Shown here piece by piece: positions 11,413 through 21,880 of a stretch of 64,000 nucleotides of DNA. Position 1 is the first letter of the stretch, and every line of letters begins with the position of its first letter. Origin of the DNA: Ipomoea triloba (taxonomy: Eukaryota; Streptophyta; Magnoliopsida; Solanales; Convolvulaceae); assembly GCF_003576645.1 (NCBI RefSeq), contig NC_044929.1, positions 21,143,981-21,207,980 on the forward strand, read 5' to 3'. The position numbers and the translations under genes are program-made. The notes under the pieces were generated by a model. That model was not told the DNA's origin and made no database searches. It was given only the letters and a program-made list of their open reading frames with translations.

Positions 11413-11538
11413 CACTGTCTTCCCCAACCATTCAACTCCTTCAAAGCTTCAAAACAGAAAACCACAAGTAGAGATCAGAGAGAGAGAGTGATACATACAT
11501 ATATAGATACATAGACACATATATATATATAAGAAGAA

Positions 11539-12009
11539 ATGGGCAACAGTCTAAGGTGCTGTTTGGCTTGTGTTCTTCCTTGTGGAGCTCTAGACTTGAT
11601 CCGAATAGTACACCTGAACGGGCACGTGGAAGAGATAACGCACCCAATCACCGCCGGCGAGGTGCTCAAGAACAACCCAAATCACGTTCTCAGTAAGCCC
11701 AGCTCTCAGGGCATGGTTCGCCGGATTCTCATCCTCTCGCCGGAGTCCGAGCTCAAGAGAGGCAGCATATACTTCCTGATTCCGGCGCCCTCCGTCCCGG
11801 CGGAGAAGAAGCGGAGGAAGAAGATCAGCTCTGCTACTACCAAAACCGCGAAATCGCGCCACGTAACCGCAACTTCGATGGCGGCCGTCGCCGGCGATCG
11901 CTGTGTTACGGCGGCGGAAAAGAAGTCGTCGTCGTCTTCCCGGCGGGATCGCCGGAGCTGTAAGGCCGGGGAATGGAGGCCACACTTAGAAAGTATTTTC
12001 GAAGATTAA
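11539..12009 (+). CDS. PADRE-domain (DUF4228) protein
   Basis: A single-exon gene for 156 residues. It opens MGNSLRCCLACVLPCGA: Gly2 with Ser5 suggests N-myristoylation, and the nearby cysteines could be palmitoylated, so membrane association is likely. The N-terminal part (DLIRIVHLNGHVEEITHPIT, then AGEVLKNNPNHVLSKPSS) and the following RILILSPESELKRGSIYFLIP are the diagnostic pattern of PADRE/DUF4228, a plant family often induced by pathogens and abiotic stress. A basic, serine-rich disordered stretch follows. The end EWRPHLESIFED matches the short C-terminal W-x-P-x-L-x-x-I-x-E motif of the family. The biochemical role is unknown. Codon use is GC-rich relative to the spacers, as in many intronless plant genes. 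Length is normal for the family. Confidence 0.9.
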   Translation: MGNSLRCCLACVLPCGALDLIRIVHLNGHVEEITHPITAGEVLKNNPNHVLSKPSSQGMVRRILILSPESELKRGSIYFLIPAPSVPAEKKRRKKISSATTKTAKSRHVTATSMAAVAGDRCVTAAEKKSSSSSRRDRRSCKAGEWRPHLESIFED

Positions 12010-12655
12010 TGAAAAAAAGAAAATTATTATATATTTTTTGTTTTTTTAATAAATATTTTACATTTTATTTTTACCTTTTTATTTGCATGGGGTATTTTTT
12101 TTTTTTTCTTGTGGACATATTTCGATTTTTAATTTTGTGTTTATTTACTTTAGATCTGCATTTATTAAAGGCAGATCGGTTCTAATTTGATGTTAAAGTG
12201 GCTGTGAGATGATAAGAGGTGATGAAATGTATTTTAGATGAAAAATGAAGTAATTATTTTTGTATAACATTATTATTCTTTTAAAATATATAATATTTTT
12301 TAAAAATAGAATGTCAACTTGACCGCATACAAAACACACATGAAATGAGTTGCTTAAATCATGTCCTAAATGATATACCATTATTTGACAAAAAATGTGT
12401 TAGCTTAAATCATGTCCTAAATGATACCGAGTATAATTTTATGTCATTAACTTATCTTTGATTGAATGATAAAGAGATATGAATCAAACTTTCTAATGAG
12501 TAATTAAGAGTTAAACTTGATTTAAAATAGTAGAGATATCACGTGCAGTGTTACTTAATTTTTTTGAGATTTATATGACAACCCAATTTTCATATTTCGA
12601 AATACGTACAAATTCAGTAAATACATACAAATATTTTAACAACCTAAATTAATTA

Positions 12656-12691
<36 letters not shown>

Positions 12692-13441
12692 AGTTCAAAT
12701 GCGGCTAGACTTTAGCGTGCGATCATTAAATAGGCATAAGCGCAACAAAGAAATACACCAATGCACCACAAAACGCATAATTAAATAGGCATAAGCGCAC
12801 CACATTATGTTCGGAAACGCATCATTAGGTGTGGTGAGGTATGTTGCATTTTTTTTATGTGGTGCTTAGTGTATTTCGCTGTTGTGCGTTTCGTAATAGT
12901 TTTGCATACCTAATTGTGCGGCCGCATGTTATGCGAGCCTGGTCGCACTTGAACTTGGCTATGTATATAGTGATTATTACGTAATTAATATTTTCATTAT
13001 TTTGTTAAGTCATAATGATGATCTGGAACTGGGGTTCTTGAATATAATGGTGTCAAAGCCGGGCTGGTGTTTGTGGTCAGGGAGAAACGTGTGGAAGGAT
13101 TCCTTAGGCTTGTCGTCCCACATGTGTGTCCTAATTAAACAAAACTTTGAGATTTGGGAGATTAATTAGTTGTCAAGTACAGTAATTAATTACGGATTTA
13201 ATGATTGTGTTGGTTGCTAAATTCAGGCAGCCATGGAATTGAATTAAATTTCCTTATGAGTTGGACCCCATAACTACAATCATTATCCAACCAACATCGC
13301 AGCTTAGGTTACATGTATTAGTCCAATTCAAGGGAAAAAAGGAAAAGTAGTTAACAATCATGATGTCATTAGTCTCCATGTGTAATGTTGGCAAAAGTCC
13401 TAGCCAGCTTCGTTCGAGTTATTGGTCAGGTTTTTTCATGG
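12010..13441. other. AT-rich intergenic sequence with a (TA)n-flanked inverted-repeat element
   Basis: A (TA)n tract at about 12660-12687 is followed by an element (about 12688-12960). Its ends CAGTTCAAATGCGGCTAG and, inverted, AAGTTCAAGTGCGACC look like short terminal inverted repeats. Inside, 'TAAATAGGCATAAGCGCA' occurs twice (about 12728 and 12781). The remainder is AT-rich with no gene. Confidence 0.45.
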
Positions 13442-13837
13442 TTGAAAAAATCGCTAGACGTTCTTTAGACGTTCGGAGAGTGCTTGGCACTTAAACGGGG
13501 AATTGGCGCCTAAGTGTTCGTGTATTTTTTATTTTTAAAGACTAGTAATTATAAACTATATAATACTTTAATAGTTAATACTAAAATATTAAATATTAAC
13601 CTAAAAATATCTATCTAGAGTTTGTACAACTTAGGGTTATTACGCTCAAAATGATGTTGTTTTGAGTGAAATAACCCATTAAAAAAGAACAATAGTTAAT
13701 TGGCCGACTGGACAGCCTTGCCGTTGCCTGGGAGGTCTAGTCAGTGTCTAAGAGGCCTAGGCGGTGCTTAGGCGGTCGCCTAGCCGGCCATCCACCTAGA
13801 CCACCATTTAAGGTGATACGCAAGGCCGGATTTTTCT
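13442..13837. mobile_element. Non-autonomous TIR element, copy 1 of a dispersed family
   Basis: It starts TTGAAAAAATCGCTAGACG and ends in a GC-rich block (GGCGGTCGCCTAGCCGG) followed by CAAGGCCGGATTTTT. The middle shares the order of a second copy at 23181-23625, including 'TACTTTAATAGTTAATA' and 'TTTTGAGTGAAATAAC'. The two copies are clearly homologous but diverged. Terminal repeats are imperfect and no target duplication could be defined. Confidence 0.6.
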
Positions 13838-14926
13838 GTTTATGTTTTATCATTTGATTTCTCATATATATTGAGATTTTCTATTGTTATTGTTAATTAC
13901 AAAAAATTAGAGCGAGTCAAGTCTCCTGGTAAAAATAAAAAAATAACGACATTTCATTCGGAATCTTCTAACACCTGCAAATCTATAGATAAATCATCAC
14001 CAATCTTCAAAGTAATCTATAATTTAGCTTCCCGATGAACATGTCTGATCTTATTGTGCAGTTCCAATTTCTTTGCGACAGCTCTCTGATACTATGGATG
14101 ATGTGCAAACGAGGGTCCCATGTGGGGTGCAACCGGGTGTCACTAGACCACAAGGTTTTTGACGAGGATCAATAATATTAATATTAACATTTCATCATTT
14201 CATGCAACTCTCTGGATGATGTGCAAACATGAGTCCCTTCAATTTTTTTTTTTTTTTTTTTTGTTGAATTGAGATTTCTACGGTAAAAAGAGGGCCATAA
14301 TTACCGCCACACAAAAAATTAGAGGGTGAAAAATACTTACATTAATAATTGATAAAAATATATAAACTAAAAATGCTTCTTCTTCTTCTTCTTCTTCTTC
14401 TTTTTTTTTTTTTCAAATAAAAATATATGATTACTTGAACGTGTGACGTGTACGAAAGGTGTACAACAACAAATTAAACGTATTCTTGAAAAGTATTTAC
14501 ACGTCTTGTACTTGTCCAAAATAGACCCCTCCAAAATCAAATAATAGTAATAGTGGAGATTTTGGGCTCACAAGGAATTGATTGAGCACAAAGATGTTCG
14601 AGGAGGACAATAACTTAGTACCCACACTTGCTAATTATTGCCATATATATGAAATATCATATCAATGGTGAAAGGCTCATATGACATTTAATAATTATTG
14701 CATAAATACAAAAGCACCCCAAAAGGACAAGGTGACACCAAAATAAATGCAAACAGATATTTCAATTCTAGTTGTCACATTTTTTTCAACTAAGGCATGA
14801 ACTCACTCCCTTCCATGTAAGAGTGTAAACCGGGTGTCACTTGACCACAAGGTCTTTGTCACATTAATTAAGGAAAAAAATTTAAGTATAATCAAGTTCA
14901 ACAGGAACCTGAGGAACAAGTCAATT
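13838..14926. other. Intergenic sequence with SINE fragments and a CTT microsatellite
   Basis: Minus-oriented SINE head fragments (reading GTGGT...GTGACACCCGGTTGC or similar) occur at about 14100-14162 and 14790-14860. A short direct repeat (GGATGATGTGCAAAC) occurs at about 14096 and 14214. A (CTT)n run sits at about 14376-14400. No gene. Confidence 0.5.
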
Positions 14927-15285
14927 TTATTTTTTTTTTAAATAGAAAGGGAGGGGGACACCCTAACTAGTCCATGCGAGGAACATCCACCCTTGGGGGA
15001 AGCAAGTCCTCATCGAGAATTTTGACAATTTCAGGCGTCGGTTGATGAACAATATAATAATGGTACCCTGATAGCTAAGAATCGCCTATTTAGCCAACAA
15101 ACCAGCCACCCGATTTTATTCTATAAAAACACGAGTCACCTGAACTTGACAGTGCTTCAACATCCACCTTTGACTTTCATGGATGATATTAGCCATCAAA
15201 CCACGAGAATCACCTCCACCCTCCAGCATGCACAACGCTTCAACAATTTCCTTAGCATCACTTTCAACAATAACTAACCTTCTAA
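14927..15285 (-). pseudogene. 5'-truncated LINE remnant encoding an RNase H-like domain
   Basis: The minus strand reads VIVESDAKEIVEALCMLEGG, then GLMANIIHESQRWMLKHCQV, VTRVFIE, a stop, NRVAGLLAK, a stop, and on to a HQPTPEIVKILDEDLLPP tail. The ESDA motif, the R-x-x-N-x-x-A-x-x-L-A pattern and the hydrophobic/Pro-rich tail are those of the plant RNase H-like domain (RVT_3) found at the C-terminus of LINE ORF2 proteins. At least two in-frame stops break it. The 3' side ends at a T run on the plus strand (about 14927-14940), consistent with the poly(A) tail of a reverse-transcribed copy. Not functional. Confidence 0.7.
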
Positions 15286-16198
15286 AATCCTTTATGTCAA
15301 ATTTGATTGAGTTGTATAATTTTAAACAATTCAATGACCTAATTATACTTTTTTGAATTGAATGATCTAATTGTACTTTTGTATAGTCAATAACTAATTT
15401 AAATCTTTTCCAAAATAAATAAAAAAAAATGTAATATAACTCATTAGTTAAATCCCTATTTAGTTTAATCAAATTCCTTAATTCACCATACCTCACATGG
15501 ATCCCCGTTCCCATTACCCCCAACAAATAGAGATCCCACATCCCAACTCCCAACACATGACTACTCCATATTCTTAAATCTTAATCATACTTTAATTTAT
15601 AGCTAATTAACTATTTAATTATCACTTACATATGCCAAACTTCATTCCCAATAATTACGCCAAAGACCTTGTGGTCCAGTGGCATCAAACCCTTCCCTTT
15701 ATACGGGAGGTGGTAGGTTTGAGCCTCAGTGGAGGCATTACTGACTCTTGTGCTTCAATAGGGAATAGATACTGCATTCTAATAGAGTTAGTAGTATTCC
15801 AAAAAAAAAATTGAAACTTTAGATTCAAATTTTGTAGATAAAGTAATACTTAATATGAAAACTACTCCAATTCAATAAAACTACAATCTAACAGTCTTGT
15901 AACTCATTATATTTCGTTTATAATTTTTATAGTTACATTGGAACTTCATCTTCATATTATTGAAACAATGAAGTAGTAATCCACTAATCAGTTATATAAA
16001 ATGACACCAACATATGACTTTAGATCTTTCTGAAGCTGAATGAGGAGAAACCCTGAGAGGGCTAAGCTCTAAGCCCCTAACTATTACCCAACTTTCACAA
16101 GCCCTATTCCTAACGTAATATAAGAAGAAAAGGGAGATATGGGGTGATCAACGTGACAAGATTTGGGCACATATGAATATATCACCTTGAATATTTAC

Positions 16199-16244
<46 letters not shown>

Positions 16245-16340
16245 TAATTAGAGACCAATGTGCTATTTTGGACTTGTATACATAAGCCATTAGCCTATAG
16301 TTACACTAGTAAATATACATATAATTATTGCTTTACATAA
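15286..16340. other. Intergenic sequence downstream of the CHX gene
   Basis: AT-rich. It contains the SINE listed separately at 15665-15810 and a (TA)n tract at about 16203-16240. No gene seen. Confidence 0.5.
15665..15810 (+). mobile_element. tRNA-derived SINE with A tail
   Basis: Head GACCTTGTGGTCCAGTGGCA (A box), then GGTAGGTTTGAGCCTCAGT (B box). It ends ATAGAGTTAGTAGTATTCC plus ten A. The same structure is shared with 23670-23805, and by fragments at 4487-4656, 26629-26682 and 43682-43868. No convincing target duplication. The tRNA-like 5' part is not a tRNA gene, because the cloverleaf is incomplete and the body continues into the SINE. Confidence 0.75.
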
Positions 16341-19300
16341 TTAAAGTTTCAAAGGTTCTATATAGCTCCTAGCGCTATATTGTTTGGAAACTTCGCTACT
16401 TTGACTATGCCTACTACTACTCCCCATAGGCTCAAATGTATGGCAGTGCTCCATCGCCGTCCCTTGCGGCAGTTGCTGCACCACCAGCACCGAAAACTTG
16501 AAATCCGTCGTTGCTAACATATCTCCGATGACCCCGAGTTCCGGGCACTCGGTCCACTCAGTGATCCCCAAGATTAGCTCCGATTTGGGGTCGTGATATC
16601 TGCCTAGAATGCAGAGCTCGCAATGGCCTTTCAGAGCGCGAAGAACTCGGGTTGTGTCCACGGCGTCCGTCGCGAACTCTTCTTTGAATGAGATCCGATC
16701 GTTTCCGGCGTGGGTTGACCGGAATTTGTGTACCAGCTCGGCGTCTATGTCTTTTTCGTGGTCGTCAAGGTTGCTGGGGTACTTGTCGGCGGTTTTCCGG
16801 ACCCACACGAGCGTGAGGCTGGCGTGGGTGTGGTCCGCCATGCGTGAGCAGTACGCGAGGGCCTCGCGGTCGTCGGGGCCACCGAAGAACAGCATGGTGA
16901 CACGTAGCAAAGTGACACCTAACCGAATCGCTTGATTTTCGGCGACTTTTCCGCGGTCCACCAAAACGCCGACCGAGCAGGGCGCCTTCTGGAGCACGTT
17001 CTGGTTAACCATTCTAATCGCTGGCACATTCGCGGCTAAGTCGCCGTTGAACGACACGCGCTTGTGGTACGGCACGATCACGATGTTAGCGCCCTTCTCG
17101 AGCGAGATAGTGCAGATGTCGTCATGCATACTCGCGTACGGCGCCACCGACGTGAAGATCTCCACCGCCGCGGCGCCATGGTGGCGCATCCGGAAAGCGT
17201 GAAAAGTGTTGGCGATCCGGTCCGCTGGAGTGTTCTTCGACGGCTTTATCCCGATGCCGTTCACTTTATTACTCCCGCGCACGAAACTCGTCCCGGAAAA
17301 CAATAGCGCGTCGGCTCGCCCCTTTAGCTCCGTCAGGGTGAGGACCGAGACGGAGAGTGGGCGGTGGCGGCCCGGACAGGTAATGTCGAGGAGATTCATG
17401 AGGGTTGGGACATCCTCTTCGTTGTGAACACACACCAACATGCGGAGTTCCGTGTGGGGATCGGAGTGGAGAATGGAGTTCGTTCTGTAACCTAAATATC
17501 TCATCGATGGATCGTAGAGGTAGCAGACCAGCGGCGTCGCGGTTCCAGTCACTATCAACATCGTTCCTAGTAGCAGGGCGAGTGCTTCAGAAGTTATCAT
17601 CTGCATAAACATAAATGTGCAATCCAACTATCAGCTTAAACGATGAAAACGCATGTCCAATCCAACTATCAGCTTAGACTTTTACTAAAGATAAAACGCA
17701 TGCTTCAATTTGGTATCAGAGGGTTCGAGGGGAAAGATGGCTTACAGCATTTTCCTTCAAGGTGATAAAGACGGCGATTTCGATGATACCCTTGCAGCAC
17801 ATGATGAGGGAAAGAGAGGTGGCATCGGAGACTGAAAATCCGGTGTAAACAGCCGGAATAAAAGTGCCGGTGAATTTCCCTACGTAACCCAAGACGATGA
17901 TGAACTCAATGATGGCCGTCGTGGTCCCAGTCCCTGCCAATAACAAGTCTATATCCATCCCACTGACCGCAAACTTCGCCGGAAGTAAAACTCCAGTACA
18001 AAACACGTCAAGCTTGGACACCAAATTCGACCCCAACGGCGGCCCATCCGGCACCGCGATCCCCAATATAAACGTCCCTAGCCCCGCCGGCTGCCCTAGA
18101 ATCTCCGCCACTAACCCGCATAACAACGCGAGCACCACAATCGCCAAAAATTGCGTCTCCCTCATCGACCCATTCTCCGGTATTCGCCGCCCGATGAGAA
18201 GTATCACCGGTCGGACGGCGATCACGACTAAAGTGAGGGTCGCCACGGCCCACGCAATCGACAAAAACACCCCCATTCGAGTGAACCTTTTAGAAATGCC
18301 GAGAAATCCCATAATTAGCGACGCGAAATAGCTGCAAAAATCGCAGACCATAGACGACGTCGTGGCCGTGCGGCCCACCTCGGAGTTGAGGAGATTAAGG
18401 TCGGCCAATAAAGTGGTTATCACCGGAAACGACGAGATGGCGCTCATGATGGATATGAAAATGAGGCAGTGTTGGGTGACCTCGTCGATGAAGATGATGT
18501 GCGGCATCGTGTACACCACGAGCCCGCCTAGCACGTACGGCAGCACGAAACACGACGTTCCGATCAGAATCTCGTTTCGTCCGGCGCGTTTCACCATCGT
18601 CGCGTCCGTGTTCACGCCCAATATGAAAAGGTGTAACATGAACCCTAATTCGCCGAGTGTTTCTAGAACCATTCTTCCTTCTATCGGGAATAGCAGGTCC
18701 GAGAATTCTCTGATGCGACCTAACACCGTCTGTCCGATCATTATCCCGCTCTGCCGGAGATTCCATAGAAACAATAAGATGCATGAACCAGAAACCAAGC
18801 AACTCAGTTGAAATCAAGAATCAAAAATAATGGCAGACAGTTACAATCAAGTTCTTATTCCAGGTGAGAATTCCCTATTGGCCTTTAATTTGAGTTCGTC
18901 ATTTATACTTAAATTAAGCTAATTTACCTTCAAGTGATCTTTTTATGACTAAGTTTACAAAGCTCATTACCTAGTAAAGTGGCAGCTGGCTTCCTTCCCC
19001 ACTCAACCTTGGTTTCCAGTCAATTATGAAAAACCTAAATTAGTTTATATTCTTATGGTCTTTTTAATTTGCTAGCTAGGATCATAGGGTTACATTTACC
19101 CAATGCACATCCTAACTAGGTATCAGCGGTAAGTATGATCGATGGCAAAAGAACAAGTCGGGGACGGGGGTGTATTCCCCATCCTCTTTTTGAAACCCCA
19201 CCCAGGTCCTGCTCCCGTCCCCATCCTAGCCAAGGAATTGGAAATATTTTATGTCCCCTTTCCTCGAATTTTTTCCCCATCCCACATCCTGGTTGGCTGG

Positions 19301-19463
19301 CGTAGGGATTGGGATACTCGTCGAGATCGGGAGAAATTCTCATCCTTATTTACTAACTTTGTAATTTGTCTACGCCCACGCGGGAGCAAATAAGTCTATT
19401 ATTTTATTGATTATGCAAAATCTTGCAAGAATATTATATTATATTGTAGATGGAAACAAACAA

Positions 19464-19506
<43 letters not shown>

Positions 19507-19766
19507 ACGGAGCTTACAATAAGGTATGCAGTGATCATACTTTGTTTAAGAGGCCTGAGGAGGAAGAAAATGGTTCTGGTAATGATGAAGATGATGATCA
19601 ACTGGGCGAAAACCAGCGGAATGGTGTAGGAGAGGAGATCCTTGCCGATCCATGAGCCGCCCCGGGAGTTTAAATTATCTGCGGATTGGCACACCATGAT
19701 TTCGCTGCGGTGGAGCCCGGGGACTAGTCCCGCCGAAGTAATCCTATTCGTCGTCGCCGCCGCCAT
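16341..19766 (-). CDS. Cation/H+ antiporter, CHX family (CPA2)
   Basis: Three exons on the minus strand: 19518-19766 (ATG to ...AYLI|GTAAGC), 17746-18750 (SGIMIGQTVLGR...LKENA|GTAAGC) and 16341-17600 (MITSEALALLLG...YIEPLKL stop). All junctions are phase 0, giving 837 residues, normal for CHX. The N-terminal membrane half contains the exchanger core, with LGFMLHLFILGV, LLNSEVGRTATTSS and an Asp in MVCDFCSYF where the family has a transport-site Asp. The motif CKGIIEIAVF follows before the last helix, then LVCYLYDPSMRYLGYR leads into the cytosolic C-terminal domain of about 380 residues. CHX proteins exchange K+ or Na+ for H+ at endomembranes or the plasma membrane, and many are pollen-expressed. 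Subfamily is not resolved. An in-frame stretch upstream of 19766 has no ATG. Intron 1 (18751-19517) holds a (TA)n tract and a CCCC-rich repeat, and intron 2 (17601-17745) is repeat-derived. Confidence 0.9.
17617..17735 (+). repeat. tRNA-like repeat fragment forming most of CHX intron 2
   Basis: The near-duplicated phrase CAATCCAACTATCAGCTTA occurs at about 17621 and 17658, then 'TTTGGTATCAGAGGGTTCGA' resembles a tRNA B-box region. A related segment, in the same phrase order, occurs in the repeat at 41562-41686 and again near 61408-61480. The whole 145-bp intron is little more than this repeat plus splice sites. Confidence 0.5.
19140..19390. repeat. CCCC-rich interspersed repeat inside CHX intron 1
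   Basis: A GC-rich island (GGGGACGGGGGTGTATTCCC ... CTCCCGTCCCCATCC ... TTCCCCATCCC) stands out in an AT-rich intron. The wording is like a dispersed plant repeat rather than coding sequence. Open frames on both strands are proline/glycine-rich and not conserved with any family I know. Confidence 0.45.
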
Positions 19767-20612
19767 TATATGATCGATCGATCGATCAAATGAAGCAAAA
19801 GATAGAAAAGCCAACTCAGGTAGGCCAACAAGGAATTAAATTAATTAGAGTTTGATCTTTGATGGGAGTTGAAAACAAAAAGAGAATGGTTGAAAGAGAG
19901 TCATGCAAGCACAGCCAATGTATGTATATATATGTGGATGGATAAAAACCCTTCAATTTCATTGCTTCTGTTTCTCTTCATCTCTACATCTTTGCCTTTC
20001 CCCAAATTATTATATTACCAATTATATATTTATAGAAGAATAATATTTTTTTAAGTGACAAGAGAAACCCACAAACACTATCAAATAGTGTATGATGTAT
20101 ATTGGGTGAACCTGTCTTGTGACCTAGTCGTCAAAAGACCAGGAGGACTGGTTGTAAATAATTGATTGGCTCAAACCAAAAAACGCTGCCAATAAACAAC
20201 TCTCACTAGGAGTCGAACTTATACCTTTATAATTACTAAATCAATAGTCTGACCAACTTTATTAGAGTTGCCCCGAAAATAACATATTTTTGGTTGACAA
20301 GGGTATGAGACTCGATTGAGAGATCAGAGTGTCGGCAACACTAAAATTCATGACCTTTAATTACATAAATAATGTTTTATCCATATGATGAAAATCATGT
20401 TTTACATTCTTTTTTTTTTCCAAAGTATTAATATTTTATCTTTGTGGGTTCTATTGTGTATTTTTTAGAATTTCTATTCTACACGTATAGTGATTTTTTA
20501 AAGTACAAGTATAAATTTGTGTGTTTCGCACAGAAAAATCGCAATTTTTTTTAAAAGTACAAGTATAAATTTGTGTGTTTCGCACAGAAAAACAGTCTGT
20601 ACCTAATCTCAC

Positions 20613-20676
<64 letters not shown>

Positions 20677-20967
20677 CAATTTTTATTTTTTTTTTGAAAA
20701 GTATGAGACAAAAATTTGATTCTAAATTAATGAAAATTTTAAGCTTATATATCAATGGATCCTATGCCTAACGGCTAACTCCCTGACCTTTGGAGAACCA
20801 ACAGCAAAAATGTAGGGCTTAGAGATAGGGCCGATTGGCATCGGTGGATTAAGATATTTGAGCCACAGCCCAATGAACTTTTCAAGGAAATTAGGACTCC
20901 TCCAACAATAGGCTCAAGAGGTTGGCAAAAGATATTTGACCCACTATACACACACACACACCAATTC
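19767..20967. other. Upstream region of CHX, then repeat-rich spacer
   Basis: The first few hundred bases should hold the CHX promoter, but no clear TATA box was assigned. A minus-oriented SINE-like segment with GGAGTCGAACTTATACC is at about 20048-20280. A 53-bp tandem duplication (AAGTACAAGTATAAATTTGT twice) lies at 20499-20592. A (CT)n(TA)n tract follows at about 20612-20672. Confidence 0.5.
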
Positions 20968-21394
20968 TTATACCATGGACCAAGGTCACAAAAATGACGT
21001 AGTTTCAATAAGTGGGAGAAAAACTTCTGTAAATCTTCATAATTGATACTACAGTTCATCTCAAATGATACTACAGTTGTGTTGAACTGATACTGCAGTT
21101 GTATCCATAACTAATACTACACTGCATCTCAAATGATTCTACAGTTGTGTTAAACTGATACTGCAGTTGTAGGAGGCCGTTTCATCCGTCTGGAACTGCA
21201 GTTGTGTTGAACTGATACTGCAGCTGTGTTGAATTGATACTGCAGTTGTGTTGAATTAAAACTGCAATTGTGTTGAAAATGAACTGCAGTTGCGCAAAAT
21301 GGAGGCAGTTTCAACCGTCTGTTTTCATTAATCAAAACAACGTCGTTTTGTCACTTGGACCACAATGCTTAGTGGTCCATGGTCCACGGTAAAA
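20968..21394. repeat. Inverted-unit element B, relative of element A at 9.6 kb
   Basis: Left end TTATACCATGGACCAAGG, right end (reverse complement) TTTTACCGTGGACCATGG. The interior is variants of a 22-24 bp unit such as TGATACTGCAGTTGTGTTGA, in the orientation opposite to most of element A. It is followed at once by a (CG)n(CA)n(TA)n tract. No coding capacity and no target duplication recognised. Confidence 0.7.
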
Positions 21395-21844
21395 TTTACG
21401 CGCGCGCGCGCGCACACATATATATATATATATATATATATAACATATTCTCTTAAAGCTTCCTGTGCGGTTAGCTCAAAAAGACGCACCTTAAGAATAC
21501 AAACCACGTACTTAAAGTTTTAAAAATGGCACACCAAGTTTCAACAACTAACGCACCTTAAGCATACAAATGACGCACCTTAAAGCTTTAGGCATGCGTA
21601 CCTTAAGTATACAAATCACGCACCTTAAACACACAAACAAAGCACCTTAAGAACATAAACCACGCGCATCTAAAGCTTTAGTCCGACACACCTTAAGAAC
21701 ATAAACCACGCACCTTAAGCACACAATCAAAACACCTTAAGAACACAAACCACGCACCTAAGGTTTTAATATAACGCACCTTAAAAAGGAAAATTATGCA
21801 CCTTAAGAAGAAAAACCACAAACCTAAAACAACTGCACGGGAAC

Positions 21845-21879
<35 letters not shown>

Positions 21880-21880
21880 T
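21395..21880. repeat. Element made of ACGCACCTTAAG-type units between two (TA)n tracts
   Basis: A (TA)n tract at about 21417-21442 and another at about 21848-21874 bracket roughly 400 bp. About fifteen variants of 'ACGCACCTTAAG' with a short spacer (mostly 20-30 bp apart) fill it. The outer sequences GCTTCCTGTGCGGTTAG and, inverted, GGGTTCCCGTGCAGTTG look like short terminal inverted repeats. The left (TA)n is preceded by alternating CG and CA dinucleotides. Confidence 0.65.

Noticed and set aside
11590..11985. Minus-strand frame over the PADRE gene
   Set aside because: Antisense shadow of the real single-exon gene.
15655..15740. tRNA-gene look-alikes in the SINE heads (also at 8.7, 23.7, 35.9 and 63.9 kb)
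   Set aside because: A and B boxes are present, but the acceptor stem and anticodon arm do not form a proper cloverleaf, and the sequence continues into a repeated SINE body.
16609..17608. Plus-strand open frames opposite the CHX last exon
   Set aside because: Shadows of the GC-richer CHX coding exon; no family features and no independent signals.
17897..18817. Open frames on both strands over CHX exon 2
   Set aside because: Shadow frames of the antiporter membrane domain.
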